A stretch of 64,000 nt of DNA, taken from NCBI GenBank assembly GCA_965248915.1, contig OZ252216.1, positions 2,108,001 to 2,172,000 on the forward strand, read 5' to 3'. This document shows, one piece after another, positions 23,727-32,948 of this stretch. Source of the DNA: CBDFLA01 sp965248915. Lineage in GTDB: Bacteria; Pseudomonadota; Alphaproteobacteria; M2410. The notes under the pieces are model-generated. The model had not been told where the DNA came from. It did no database searches and worked only from the letters and a program-made list of their open reading frames with translations. The position numbers and the translations under genes are program-made. Positions within the stretch are counted from its first letter, which is position 1. The number at the start of each line of letters is the position of its first letter.

Positions 23727-24083
23727 CTACTCCAAAACCACTTTCCCAATCAGCATCCGGTTCTTGGCATCGATGAGCCACACTTCGTCGCCCTCATCGC
23801 TGGTCACGACAACAGTCAGGATCCCGCGCTCCATGTGGGTGGATTTCACCTGCGCGCCTTCCGGCACATCAAGAACCCATTCAAGAACCCCGTCCGCCGA
23901 GACCGTTTGAACCTCACCTGCAGGCACCGCGGTCAATTCCGCGTCATTCGGTTTGCTCATCACTTTGACGATGAGCACAATCAGCATAACGATGATCATC
24001 ACGCCGAGCGCATAAACAAAGATCTTAAGACCCACTGGCACGCTTGGTTGATTGTCATTGCTGGAACTGTCTGGGTTTGTCAT
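23727..24083 (-). CDS. Single-TM alphaproteobacterial hypothetical (DUF6476-like)
   Basis: A 118-residue protein with a polar N-terminus, one TM helix (LKIFVYALGVMIIVMLIVLIVKV, about 19-41) and a beta-rich soluble domain ending SDEGDEVWLIDAKNRMLIGKVVL. Its position divergent from and adjoining rluD matches a conserved arrangement in alphaproteobacteria, where the neighbour is often called DUF6476. I assign the family by that context and general form, not by a firm motif. Confidence 0.6.
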   Translation of the reverse strand: MTNPDSSSNDNQPSVPVGLKIFVYALGVMIIVMLIVLIVKVMSKPNDAELTAVPAGEVQTVSADGVLEWVLDVPEGAQVKSTHMERGILTVVVTSDEGDEVWLIDAKNRMLIGKVVLE

Positions 24084-24105
24084 AAGTCCTCTTAGGAGAT
24101 CGCTT

Positions 24106-25098
24106 GTGGCCGAAGAACATCAAACAGAAACACATATTGTAGACACGTCGGAAGACGAAGCCGGTCGTCGTCTTGACGCTCTATTGGCGGATCGTTTGGA
24201 CGACATCAGCCGCACGCGCATCAAATCTTTGATCCAAAACAAATCCGTCAGTCTCAATGGGGCGACGATAGAGGACCCCTCCTACCGGGTCAAATCTGCC
24301 GACCGAATTGAGATCACGCTGCCTCCGCCAACCGCAGCGATACCCCTACCTCAAGACATCCCCTTGAGCGTCATTTTTGAAGACGAAGATGTCATTGTGA
24401 TCAACAAACCGTCAGGCCTCGTGGTTCATCCAGGCGCCGGCACGCCTGACGGTACTTTGGTCAACGCGCTCCTTCATCACTGCGGCGAGAGCCTTTCCGG
24501 CATTGGTGGGGTGATCCGTCCAGGCATTGTCCACCGCATCGACAAAGAGACCACCGGTCTGATGGTTGCTGCAAAAAACGACAAAGCACATCACGCCCTC
24601 GCCAAGCAATTTGCCAAACACACCGTTGTGCGCAAGTACCATGCGGTCGTCTGGGGAAGTGTGGTCACGCCCTCAGGTCGCATCGAAGGTGATATCGGTC
24701 GGTCGTCTGGCAATCGAAAGAAGATGGCCATCGTCAAATCAGGCGGCCGCCACGCCGTCACTCACTACAAGGTGGTTGAGCGTTTTGGACCACCAGCAGA
24801 AGCTGTTGCGTCCCTGGTCGAGTGTTCCCTTGAGACCGGTCGCACCCACCAGATCCGGGTCCATATGACCTCCATTGGTCACCCCCTCATCGGTGATGCG
24901 CTCTATGGCGGACACTGGAAGTCCGCCAAAAAGTCGGTCTCAGAACCAGTCAAGGAAGCCCTGACGGCCTTCCCACGCCAAGCCCTTCATGCGGGAATAT
25001 TGGGCTTTGACCACCCAACTAAACCTGAAGCATGTCGATTTGAGGCAGAATATCCGCATGATTTCAAGAGCTTAGTCGATGCCTTACGTTCCGGGTAA
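24106..25098 (+). CDS. rluD: RluA/RluD family 23S rRNA pseudouridine synthase
   Basis: A 330-residue enzyme. The start is GTG at 24106 behind TAGGAG; the frame continues 18 codons upstream, into the promoter of the divergent gene. An S4 RNA-binding domain (about 20-80, RRLDALLADRLDDISRTRIKSLIQNKSVSLNG) precedes the catalytic domain with GIVHRIDKETTGLMV (about 143-157, catalytic Asp in HRIDKxTTG). RTHQIRVHMTSIGHPLIGDALYGG follows. RluD modifies U1911, U1915 and U1917 of E. coli 23S rRNA. Distinction from RluC rests on length and context. Confidence 0.9.
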   Translation: MAEEHQTETHIVDTSEDEAGRRLDALLADRLDDISRTRIKSLIQNKSVSLNGATIEDPSYRVKSADRIEITLPPPTAAIPLPQDIPLSVIFEDEDVIVINKPSGLVVHPGAGTPDGTLVNALLHHCGESLSGIGGVIRPGIVHRIDKETTGLMVAAKNDKAHHALAKQFAKHTVVRKYHAVVWGSVVTPSGRIEGDIGRSSGNRKKMAIVKSGGRHAVTHYKVVERFGPPAEAVASLVECSLETGRTHQIRVHMTSIGHPLIGDALYGGHWKSAKKSVSEPVKEALTAFPRQALHAGILGFDHPTKPEACRFEAEYPHDFKSLVDALRSG

Positions 25099-25267
25099 TC
25101 GATCACACCTCTCCCCCTTCAATTCGCCAGAATTCATCCCTATCTATGATAGGACCAGCTGCGGCGGGAACGAGGAGGCATAATTGCGCCTTGGTCCCGC
25201 CCAGTGTAGGGCTCACGAGTGTAGGGTGCCAAAGCGCAGGGCCCGCACCGGGCAACGAGGGGAGACT

Positions 25268-26149
25268 ATGGCGAACCAATTACCGAGCATTTCGAGTGAA
25301 GGCGGGCTTTCCGGCTACCTGCAAGAAATCAGAAAATTTCCCATGCTGGAGCCAGAGCAAGAATACATGCTGGGCAAAGCTTGGCGTGAGCACGAAGATA
25401 CAGATGCCGCCCATCAGCTCGTGACCAGTCACTTGCGCCTCGTCGCAAAGATCGCAATGGGCTATCGCGGATACGGCCTTCCCACAAATGAGATTGTTTC
25501 CGAAGGCAATGTCGGCCTCATGCAAGCCGTAAAACGCTTCGAGCCGGAAAAAGGTTTCCGCTTGTCGACCTACGCCATGTGGTGGATCCGCGCATCGATC
25601 CAAGAATACATCTTGCGTTCCTGGAGCCTTGTAAAAATGGGCACCACCGCAGCGCAAAAGAAACTCTTCTTCAACTTGCGAAAAGTTAAGGGGCAGATCA
25701 AAGCGATCGAAGAAGGTGATTTGCATCCCGACAACGTTAAGGAAATCGCAGATCGATTGAATGTGTCTGAAACAGAAGTAATCAATATGAACCGTCGTTT
25801 GGCGGCCCATGACCATTCTCTCAACGCGCCGTTGAAAGCAGACTCCGATGGCGAATGGCTCGATTGGTTGGAAGATGAAAACGCTGACCAAGAGACAACA
25901 TTGGCTGAGCAGGAGGAGTTAAACTCGCGCCGCGCCATGTTGACCGAAGCCATGAAAAAGCTGAACGAACGCGAACAGCACATTTTGGCGGAGCGTCGAT
26001 TGAAAGATGATCCGGCAACGCTGGAAGAACTAAGCCAAGTTTACGGTGTCAGCCGCGAGCGGGTTCGTCAAATCGAAGTGCGGGCTTTCGAAAAATTACA
26101 AAAGTCTATGCGCGCCCTAGCGAGAGAGTCGAGCAAGCCAGCCGCATAA
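25268..26149 (+). CDS. rpoH: Heat-shock sigma factor RpoH (sigma-32)
   Basis: A 293-residue sigma-70-family factor from ATG 25268 behind GAGGGGAGACT; 28 upstream in-frame codons are not conserved. Region 2 includes SHLRLVAKIAMGYRGYGLPTNEIVSEGNVGLMQAVKRFEPEKGFRLSTYAMWWIRASIQEYILRSWSLVKMGTT. The RpoH box AAQKKLFFNLRK (about 135-146) is diagnostic. Region 4 (about 235-285) ends YGVSRERVRQIEVRAFEKLQKSM. RpoH drives chaperone and protease genes, including ftsH, present 10 kb away in this window. Confidence 0.97.
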   Translation: MANQLPSISSEGGLSGYLQEIRKFPMLEPEQEYMLGKAWREHEDTDAAHQLVTSHLRLVAKIAMGYRGYGLPTNEIVSEGNVGLMQAVKRFEPEKGFRLSTYAMWWIRASIQEYILRSWSLVKMGTTAAQKKLFFNLRKVKGQIKAIEEGDLHPDNVKEIADRLNVSETEVINMNRRLAAHDHSLNAPLKADSDGEWLDWLEDENADQETTLAEQEELNSRRAMLTEAMKKLNEREQHILAERRLKDDPATLEELSQVYGVSRERVRQIEVRAFEKLQKSMRALARESSKPAA

Positions 26150-26180
26150 CCCAGATACACTAAGACACAACCCAGACATT

Positions 26181-26207
26181 GAGGCCGCCCCCAGGGGCGG
26201 TCTCTTT
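26181..26207 (+). terminator. Terminator after rpoH
   Basis: GAGGCCGCCCC/GGGGCGGTCTC stem, nearly perfect, with a two-base loop and a short T run (CTTTG), 31 bases after the rpoH stop. Confidence 0.65.
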
Positions 26208-26263
26208 GCTTGCGGGCACTCCCCATCCGGGCAACAATGCCGCAAAAGCCTAGGAGGATACGC

Positions 26264-27565
26264 GTGACCACAGAACAGCCCCGCGGTGAGCCGCACGCTC
26301 ACCGTTTCGAGACTCCATGGTACCGTTGGTACGTGCTGGCTGTTCTCACCGGCGTCTATACTTTCAACTTCATCGATCGCCAAATCCTAGTCATCCTGCA
26401 AGAGCCCATCAAAAACGATATGGGGCTCTCAGACGCCCAACTCGGACTGCTGTCCGGGTTCGCCTTCGCGGTTGTCTATGTCTTTGCGGGCATTCCCATT
26501 GCGCGCGTCGCCGACAGAGGCAACAGACGCAACATCGTCACGGTCGCCCTCACGGTTTGGAGCGCCATGACGGCTTTTGCCGGTCTGGCCCAAACCTACA
26601 CCCACCTCATCCTCGCAAGAATTGGCGTGGCCGTGGGTGAGGCTGGCGGCAGCCCGCCCGCCCACTCTATGATCTCCGACATCTTCGGCAAGAAGGAGCG
26701 CGCAACCGCCCTCTCGGTTTATTCCACATGCATCAACTTTGGCGGACTAATCGGGTTGCTTGCAGGCGGGTGGATCGCCCAATACATGGATTGGCGCATC
26801 GCCTTCTTTGTCGTCGGAATTCCCGGCATTGCCTATGCCGTCCTCTTGCGTTTCACCGTTCACGAGCCACCCCGCGGATATGCGGAGAAGGTCAAAGAGG
26901 TCGACGACAGCCCCTCCATGCTCGAAGTCGCTAAAGTGCTTTGGACGCGCCCGAGCTTTCGTCACATGGCCGTCGCCAGCGGCCTTCATTCGTTTATCGG
27001 ATATGGCGCTGCAAATTTCGCCCCCTCATTCTTTGTCCGCGTGCACGAACTTGAAATCGGACTGGTCGCGACATGGTTGGCGGCCGCTGGAATCTTCGGC
27101 GCCATCGGCACATTCTTTGGCGGCTACCTTACAGACAAACTCATGGTTCGGGACGCTCGCTGGTATCTCTGGGTCCCAGCGCTTTCCACCATCGGCACTC
27201 TGCCCTTCTCAATGATCGTCTACAACGTGCCTTACGCGACGGTCGCCTTGAGCCTCACCTTTGTCACGTCCCTCACCTTCTCCATGTTCCTGGCGCCCAA
27301 CCTCGCCCTTGCTCACAGCCTGGTTGGTTTACGCATGCGCGCCATGTCCTCAGCCGTGTTGTTCTTCGTATTGAACATCATCGGTCTGGGGCTTGGGCCA
27401 CTTGTGGTGGGATGGGTCAGCGACTTGCTGCAACCAGAGTACGGAGTTCAATCCATCCGCTATTCATTGATCATCATCGTGTGCATCTTCAACGTCTGGT
27501 GCGTTTTTCATTACTGGATGGCAAGCCGCACCGTGCGCGAAGATTTAGCGAAGGCACCGAAGTAG
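26264..27565 (+). CDS. MFS transporter (spinster-like)
   Basis: A 433-residue carrier with about 12 TM helices. The start is GTG 26264, six bases after a perfect AGGAGG. TPWYRWYVLAVLTGVYTFNFIDRQILVILQEPIKNDMGLSDAQLGLLSGFAFAVVYVFAGIPIARVADRGNRR is the N-terminal third, with the MFS motif A (G-x-x-ADRG-x-R-R). The N-F-x-DRQ-x-L signature is typical of the spinster-like subgroup found in marine and soil proteobacteria. The substrate is unknown. It is convergent with purA, separated by 13 bases. Confidence 0.88.
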   Translation: MTTEQPRGEPHAHRFETPWYRWYVLAVLTGVYTFNFIDRQILVILQEPIKNDMGLSDAQLGLLSGFAFAVVYVFAGIPIARVADRGNRRNIVTVALTVWSAMTAFAGLAQTYTHLILARIGVAVGEAGGSPPAHSMISDIFGKKERATALSVYSTCINFGGLIGLLAGGWIAQYMDWRIAFFVVGIPGIAYAVLLRFTVHEPPRGYAEKVKEVDDSPSMLEVAKVLWTRPSFRHMAVASGLHSFIGYGAANFAPSFFVRVHELEIGLVATWLAAAGIFGAIGTFFGGYLTDKLMVRDARWYLWVPALSTIGTLPFSMIVYNVPYATVALSLTFVTSLTFSMFLAPNLALAHSLVGLRMRAMSSAVLFFVLNIIGLGLGPLVVGWVSDLLQPEYGVQSIRYSLIIIVCIFNVWCVFHYWMASRTVREDLAKAPK

Positions 27566-27578
27566 GGGTAGATCAAGA

Positions 27579-28871
27579 TTAGGATTGAAACGGATCTTTG
27601 ACGAGGATGGTGTCTTCCCGTTCCGGCGATGTGGAAACAGAGGCCACCGGAGCGTCGATCAACTCTTCAATGCGCCGCACATACTTCACCGCCTGGGCTG
27701 GAAGATCAGCCCAAGACCGCGCACCCTTCGTTGATTCCTGCCACCCTTCAAAACTCTCATAAACCGGCTCAACCCGCGCCTGCTCCGGTGCGCCCGCGGG
27801 CAAGTGATCGATCTCTTCACCGTCCAGCCGGTAGCTGGTCGCAATCTTGATCTCTTCCATGCCGTCCAGCACATCAAGCTTGGTTAGCGCGATCCCATCA
27901 ATACCGCCGGTGACACACGTTTGTCGCACCAACACCGCATCAAACCATCCGCATCGGCGCGAGCGGCCGGTGACCGTACCAAACTCATTGCCCCGTTCGC
28001 CGAGCAACCGACCAACCTCGTTTTCTTGTTCCGTCGGGAAAGGTCCTTCACCTACGCGCGTTGTATAAGCTTTGGTAATGCCGAGCACATAGCCCACTTC
28101 GCGCGGCGCGACACCGCTGCCAGTAGAGGCTTGGCCTGAGACAATGTTAGACGAGGTGACGTAAGGATAAGTGCCATGGTCCACATCAAGAAGTGCGCCT
28201 TGTGCTCCTTCAAACAGAATGCGTTTACCGTCTCGGTGAACTTCATGGAGGTATTTCCAAACACAATCCATGTAAGGCAGGATTTGCGGGCCAATCTCTT
28301 TAAGTTTGGCGACCAACGCCGCTCCATCGATTTCATCGCGTCCGTGACCGCGCCTGAGCGCATTGTGAAAATCAAGAAGGGCCGCAACTTTCTCATGCAG
28401 CGTATCTGGATCTGCCAGATCGACCACGCGTAGAGCACGGCGTCCAACTTTGTCTTCGTAAGCCGGGCCGATGCCCCGCTTGGTGGTTCCGATCTTGCGA
28501 ATTGAATTACTCGATTCGCGCATCACATCGACTTCCTGATGGACCGGCAGAATGAGCGTCGCATTGTCTGCGATCTTGAGATTCTTGTTGGAAATCGCAA
28601 CACCCTGATCGCGCAACTTGTCGATTTCCGCAATCAGGGCCCAAGGGTCAACCACCACCCCATTGCCAATGACAGAGACCTTTTCTGGCCGCACAATGCC
28701 TGAGGGAAGCAGACTCAGCTTGAAGACCTTGCCGTCAATAACCAGCGTATGCCCTGCATTGTGACCGCCCTGAAAGCGAACCACCACATCGGCCCGTTCC
28801 GACAACCAATCGACAATCTTTCCCTTGCCTTCGTCGCCCCATTGGGCGCCAATTACTGCGACATTTCCCAT
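27579..28871 (-). CDS. purA: Adenylosuccinate synthetase PurA
   Basis: Converts IMP, aspartate and GTP to adenylosuccinate, the first committed AMP step. The protein is 430 residues from ATG 28869-28871. The start MGNVAVIGAQWGDEGKGKIVDWLSE is the invariant GTP P-loop block; FQGGHNAGHT follows at about 36-45. TTKRGIGPAYEDKVGR (about 125-140) and TGRSRRCGWFDAV (about 295-310) are substrate motifs. Six upstream in-frame codons are not conserved. It lies downstream of serA, with a terminator between. Confidence 0.98.
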   Translation of the reverse strand: MGNVAVIGAQWGDEGKGKIVDWLSERADVVVRFQGGHNAGHTLVIDGKVFKLSLLPSGIVRPEKVSVIGNGVVVDPWALIAEIDKLRDQGVAISNKNLKIADNATLILPVHQEVDVMRESSNSIRKIGTTKRGIGPAYEDKVGRRALRVVDLADPDTLHEKVAALLDFHNALRRGHGRDEIDGAALVAKLKEIGPQILPYMDCVWKYLHEVHRDGKRILFEGAQGALLDVDHGTYPYVTSSNIVSGQASTGSGVAPREVGYVLGITKAYTTRVGEGPFPTEQENEVGRLLGERGNEFGTVTGRSRRCGWFDAVLVRQTCVTGGIDGIALTKLDVLDGMEEIKIATSYRLDGEEIDHLPAGAPEQARVEPVYESFEGWQESTKGARSWADLPAQAVKYVRRIEELIDAPVASVSTSPEREDTILVKDPFQS

Positions 28872-28916
28872 CGATGTTTGGTCCTGCAATTGTCTTGAAC
28901 TTGCCTTTCAGGCACG

Positions 28917-28944
28917 AAAAAACCGGCACGCAAAGGCGTACCGG
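28917..28944 (-). terminator. Rho-independent terminator after serA
   Basis: Minus-strand stem CCGGTACGC-CTTT-GCGTGCCGG followed by TTTTTT, in the gap between serA and purA. It indicates that serC-serA and purA are separate transcripts. Confidence 0.85.
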
Positions 28945-28972
28945 CTTTGCAGGCTCTTGTAAGCGCTTTGTT

Positions 28973-30550
28973 TTAGAAACTCAAGGGCTTTGCCATGTTG
29001 ACCCACGACAATGCCAAGGCTTTTCCAATCAAGGAATCATCCACTTTTTGGTCCACTTCCACCAAGGAGACCGCATCCCCCCCTTGGGTTGCGCGGCCCA
29101 AGTTGAAGGTCGCAATATTGTACTCGTTCTCCCCGAGCAGATTGCCGATAGCGCCGATAAAGCCGGGCTTGTCGTCATTTTCCACATAAAGCATATGCGG
29201 CCCAAATTCCGCATCAATATTGATGCCCTTCACCTGGATCAATCGCGGTTTCCCGTCGGAGAAAATAGTCCCCGCCACAGAGCGTTTTTGCCGCTCGGTC
29301 ACCAACGAGAGGCGAATGTAACTCTCATAGGCCCCTTGCTGACTACGTTTGGTTTCACTGATCGAGATGCCACGTGCTTTGGCTTGGGCAGGAGCACTCA
29401 CAATGTTGACGTCGGTGAGCAACGGTTTCAACACGCCAACAAGAGCCGCCGCAATGAGGGGTTGCGTGTTCATCTCCGCAACCGTTCCTTCGAATTCAAC
29501 TTGGATCTGTTCAATGCCAGATTCGGTGATCTGCCCCGCAAACAATCCGAGCAGCTCAGCGAGCTTAACCCAAGGCTGCAATTTTGAGCCTTCTTCTGCG
29601 GAGACCGACGGCATGTTGATGGCATTCGTCACCGCCCCCGTCAGCAAATAGTCAGAAAGTTGCTCCGCAACTTGCAAGGCCACGTTCTCCTGGGCTTCAG
29701 CTGTCGAAGCGCCCAAATGCGGCGTCGCAATAACATTATCCATGCCAAAAAGCGGATTTTCTTTCGCCGGTTCTACTTCAAACACATCAAGCGCCGCACC
29801 TGCCACATGGCCGCTTTCAAGCGCGGTCTTGAGATCCTTCTCCACCACCAAGCCACCACGGGCACAATTGATGATTCGAACACCCTTTTTAGTCATTGAA
29901 ATCGCTTCCGCATCGATGATGTTACGGGTCTTGTCGGTCAAGGGTGTGTGCAACGTGATGAAGTCCGACTTTGCGAGAAGGACATCGAGCTCGACTTTGT
30001 TGACCCCAAGTTCCAATGCCCGTTCCGGCGTTAAGAATGGGTCATAGGCCAACACCCGCATCTTAAGGCCCAGCCCCCGCGTCGCAACGATGCCGCCAAT
30101 ATTGCCACAGCCAATGACGCCGAGCGTCTTACCGGTCAGTTCGACCCCCATATATTTGGATTTTGCCCACGCCCCATTGTGCGTGGTCTCATTGGCTTGC
30201 GGGATCTGCCGTGCCAACGCGAACATCATAGCGATGGCGTGTTCCGCCGTCGTAATCGAATTGCCAAATGGTGTGTTCATCACAACCACGCCGTGAGCTG
30301 TCGCTGCCTCAATGTCGATATTGTCGACCCCAATTCCCGCTCGACCAATCACTTTGAGGTTCGTCGCCGCATCAATGATCTCTTTCGTGGCTTTGGTGGC
30401 AGAGCGAACCGCCAGGCCGTCATAGTCGCCAATAATTTCTTTCAATTCTGCAGGGGACAGACCAACCTTTTGATCAACTTCAATGCCGCGCTCGGTAAAA
30501 ATATCTGCAGCGCGCGGGCTCATCTTGTCGGATATGAGAACTTTAGGCAT
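28973..30550 (-). CDS. serA: D-3-phosphoglycerate dehydrogenase SerA
   Basis: First step of serine synthesis: oxidises 3-phosphoglycerate with NAD. The protein is 525 residues from ATG 30548-30550, the long form with an intervening domain. GRAGIGVDNIDIEAAT (about 74-89), the nucleotide-binding GVIGCGNIGGIVA (about 144-156), and HTPLTDKTRNII are in the catalytic and NAD domains. A C-terminal ACT domain (about 452-525) ends LVEVDQKVDDSLI. ACT domains bind serine, giving end-product control. A 28-residue upstream extension reads into the serC gap and is not used. It follows serC by 45 bases. Confidence 0.97.
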   Translation of the reverse strand: MPKVLISDKMSPRAADIFTERGIEVDQKVGLSPAELKEIIGDYDGLAVRSATKATKEIIDAATNLKVIGRAGIGVDNIDIEAATAHGVVVMNTPFGNSITTAEHAIAMMFALARQIPQANETTHNGAWAKSKYMGVELTGKTLGVIGCGNIGGIVATRGLGLKMRVLAYDPFLTPERALELGVNKVELDVLLAKSDFITLHTPLTDKTRNIIDAEAISMTKKGVRIINCARGGLVVEKDLKTALESGHVAGAALDVFEVEPAKENPLFGMDNVIATPHLGASTAEAQENVALQVAEQLSDYLLTGAVTNAINMPSVSAEEGSKLQPWVKLAELLGLFAGQITESGIEQIQVEFEGTVAEMNTQPLIAAALVGVLKPLLTDVNIVSAPAQAKARGISISETKRSQQGAYESYIRLSLVTERQKRSVAGTIFSDGKPRLIQVKGINIDAEFGPHMLYVENDDKPGFIGAIGNLLGENEYNIATFNLGRATQGGDAVSLVEVDQKVDDSLIGKALALSWVNMAKPLSF

Positions 30551-30594
30551 GTCAAACCGTACCTTCTGTGTGAATTCAAGCTGGTATGAGAAAA

Positions 30595-31764
30595 CTATTG
30601 TGAGTTGCGAAAACGGACCGTCGCATAAGCCCAATCGAGCCAGGGCATCAACGCCTCAAGATCGGTGCATTCAATCGTGGCGCCAGTCCAAATGCGCAAA
30701 CCCGGCGGTGCGTCGCGATACCCGCCAATATCAAGGGCCACTCCTCTCTCATCGAGAAGTCCCGCCAAATCTTTCGGTATTTTGGATTGCGCTTCACTTG
30801 AAAGGGTTTCAAACCAAGGGTCCACGATCTTCAAACACACAGAGGTGTTGGACCGCTGTTCCGGCACGTCCGCCAAGAACGAAACCCATTCGGTTTTCTC
30901 AACCCATTGATTGACGACATTGAAATTCTCATCGGCCCGAGCCCGAAGCCCCCCAAGACCGCCAACCGATTCGCCCCATTTTAGCGTGTCCAGGTAGTCC
31001 TCAACACAGAGCATCGACGGCGTATTGATGGTCGCCCCTTCAAATACTCCCTCGATCAGCTTGCCGCCTTTCGTCAAGCGAAAGAGCTTTGGCAGCGGAC
31101 GGTCCGGCGCAAACGTTTCCAGGCGTTCGACCGCGCGCGGGCTCAAGATCAGCATCCCGTGCGCCGCCTCACCGCCCATCACCTTCTGCCAGGAGTAAGT
31201 CGTCACATCGAGCTTGTCCCAAGGCAGATCCTGGGCAAAAGCGGCCGAAGTCGCATCACAAATCGTGAGTCCCTCCCGCGCATCAGAAATCCACTCGCCA
31301 TCCGGCACACGGACACCTGATGTCGTTCCATTCCAGGTGAACACCACGTCTCGCGAGAAATCGACTTGTCCAAGATCTGGCAATTGGCCGTAGTTAGCCT
31401 CAAGTTTGCGGACATCGCTAAGTTGCAACTGTTTGACAACATCGGTGACCCAGCCAGAACCGAAGCTCTCCCACGCCAACATGTCGACCCCGCGCGCGCC
31501 AAGCATCGACCACAGGGCCATTTCGACGGCCCCGGTATCAGAGGCAGGCACAATGCCGATACGATACGCGTCTGGAATGCACAGAATCGCGCGCGTTCGG
31601 TCAATCGCTTCTTTGAGCTTGGATTTGCCGAGTTTTGCCCGATGAGATCGCCCAAGCGCGGCATCGCTTAAGGCTTCCAAACTCCACCCCGGCCGTTTCG
31701 CACACGGTCCTGAGGAGAAGTACGGGCGCGCCGGACGCACCGACGGCTCTTGTACTTCAGTCAT
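30595..31764 (-). CDS. serC: Phosphoserine aminotransferase SerC
   Basis: Second step of serine synthesis, a class V PLP aminotransferase. The protein is 389 residues, the alphaproteobacterial type, starting RPYFSSGPCAKRPGWSLEALSDAALGRSHRAKLGKSKL. The PLP lysine lies in VTTYSWQKVMGGEAAHGMLILSPRAVERL (S-W-Q-K, about 192). It is the first gene of a serC-serA operon. A structured leader upstream probably controls it. Confidence 0.96.
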   Translation of the reverse strand: MTEVQEPSVRPARPYFSSGPCAKRPGWSLEALSDAALGRSHRAKLGKSKLKEAIDRTRAILCIPDAYRIGIVPASDTGAVEMALWSMLGARGVDMLAWESFGSGWVTDVVKQLQLSDVRKLEANYGQLPDLGQVDFSRDVVFTWNGTTSGVRVPDGEWISDAREGLTICDATSAAFAQDLPWDKLDVTTYSWQKVMGGEAAHGMLILSPRAVERLETFAPDRPLPKLFRLTKGGKLIEGVFEGATINTPSMLCVEDYLDTLKWGESVGGLGGLRARADENFNVVNQWVEKTEWVSFLADVPEQRSNTSVCLKIVDPWFETLSSEAQSKIPKDLAGLLDERGVALDIGGYRDAPPGLRIWTGATIECTDLEALMPWLDWAYATVRFRNSQ

Positions 31765-31818
31765 TTTAGGCTATTCCTTCCAGAATAGTTGCACCCCGTT
31801 GGGGGGGCGTGGCCCACA
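31765..31818 (-). ncRNA. Candidate serC-motif leader RNA
   Basis: Between the -10 element and the serC start, the minus-strand RNA folds into a GTGGGCC/GGGGTGC-type hairpin with CCCC/GGGG, then CTATTC-TGGAAG-GAATAG, in which the Shine-Dalgarno GGAAGG lies in the loop just before the start. A conserved leader called the serC motif is known upstream of serC in alphaproteobacteria; the position and hairpin over the ribosome site fit, but I cannot align it to the family model here. Confidence 0.5.
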
Positions 31819-31821
31819 GCC

Positions 31822-31850
31822 CGTATACGGGCCGAACCCAAAAGCGTCAA
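31822..31850 (-). promoter_or_regulatory. serC promoter
   Basis: Minus-strand TTGACG (31845-31850), 17-base spacer, TATACG (31822-31827). The leader would begin around 31815. Confidence 0.6.
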
Positions 31851-32020
31851 CCCAGATTTCAGCCACATGGTAAATCGAGCCTCCTCACGGCAACCCCTGG
31901 GGCGACGCGCACTTACCAAACGCGGGGAACTGCGGTAGCGTGCCGCACATCTGAGCAGCCCAACCCGCAAAACAAAACCTTGTGAAGCGCTGATTCGGCG
32001 CCACATTGGCCAGGCAAAGA

Positions 32021-32947
32021 ATGAAGTCACATCCGAAATTGTACGACTGGGTATTGCTGGCAACACTTGTCGTCCTTTTTGGATCTTCGTTCATTTTGAT
32101 CAAGCAAGTAGGGTCCGCCATCCCACCTCTGACCGCCGTCATGTTGCGTCTTTGGATTGCCGGGCTTTTCATGTTGGTTTTGGCAATTGCACTAGGGCAT
32201 AAGCTACCATCCCTAAGAGAAGGATCAGGCCGCATTGCAAAAGTCTGGATCTACTTCTTCTTCCTTGCGATCATCGGAAACGCCTTACCTTTCACGACTT
32301 CGTTTTGGGGCATGCGCCACATCGACAGTTCCTTGGGCGGCATCTTGATGTCGGTGAACCCACTCGCCACGCTCTTGCTGGCACACATCTTTGTTGCCGA
32401 TGAAAAACTCACATCCTGGACGGTGAGCGGTTTCAGTCTCGGGTTTCTCGGAATGGTCATTCTGTTTGGCCCCGACGCTTGGGCGGTCGTGACCCAACAA
32501 GATACAGCACTCATCTTCCAACTCGCTGTTGCCTGTAGCGCCCTTCTCTATGCCGCCAACAACGTGCTTGCCCGGAATGTGCCGCCAACATCCCCAATTG
32601 TAGTTGCAGCATGCGTTCTCCCGCTCGCGGCAGTCCTCATCACACCCATCGCTCTGATCGTAGACGGGCCACCGACATCTCTACCCCCACCACCGCCAGG
32701 CACGATAGCCGCTCTTCTTTTCCTGAGTATTTTTACGACAGCCTTCGCCACGGTTGTTTACATGGCGTTGGTGAAATCTGCCGGACCAACCTTCCTTTCC
32801 CTTGCGAATTACCTCGTACCGCTCTTCGCAATTGCAGTTGGCTTCTTCTTTGCGAATGAAATTCCAAGCTGGAATGCGCTGGTCGCTTTGGTCGTTTTGC
32901 TTTCGGGAATAGCGGTCAGTCAAAGACGCCGACCCACCATCGAATAG
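32021..32947 (+). CDS. EamA/DMT-family transporter
   Basis: A 308-residue protein with ten hydrophobic segments in two EamA repeats of five. WVLLATLVVLFGSSFILIKQVGSAIPPLTAVMLRLWIAGLFMLVLA opens the first, with the common FGSSF-x-x-IK pattern. PLATLLLAHIFVADEKLT and LVPLFAIAVGFFFANEIPSWN are the conserved helix 4-5 turns of the two repeats. The start is ATG 32021, with an upstream TTG at 32006 possible. Family members export metabolites such as amino acids or nucleotides; the substrate is not assignable. It is convergent with thiD, one base between stops. Confidence 0.88.
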   Translation: MKSHPKLYDWVLLATLVVLFGSSFILIKQVGSAIPPLTAVMLRLWIAGLFMLVLAIALGHKLPSLREGSGRIAKVWIYFFFLAIIGNALPFTTSFWGMRHIDSSLGGILMSVNPLATLLLAHIFVADEKLTSWTVSGFSLGFLGMVILFGPDAWAVVTQQDTALIFQLAVACSALLYAANNVLARNVPPTSPIVVAACVLPLAAVLITPIALIVDGPPTSLPPPPPGTIAALLFLSIFTTAFATVVYMALVKSAGPTFLSLANYLVPLFAIAVGFFFANEIPSWNALVALVVLLSGIAVSQRRRPTIE

Positions 32948-32948
32948 C

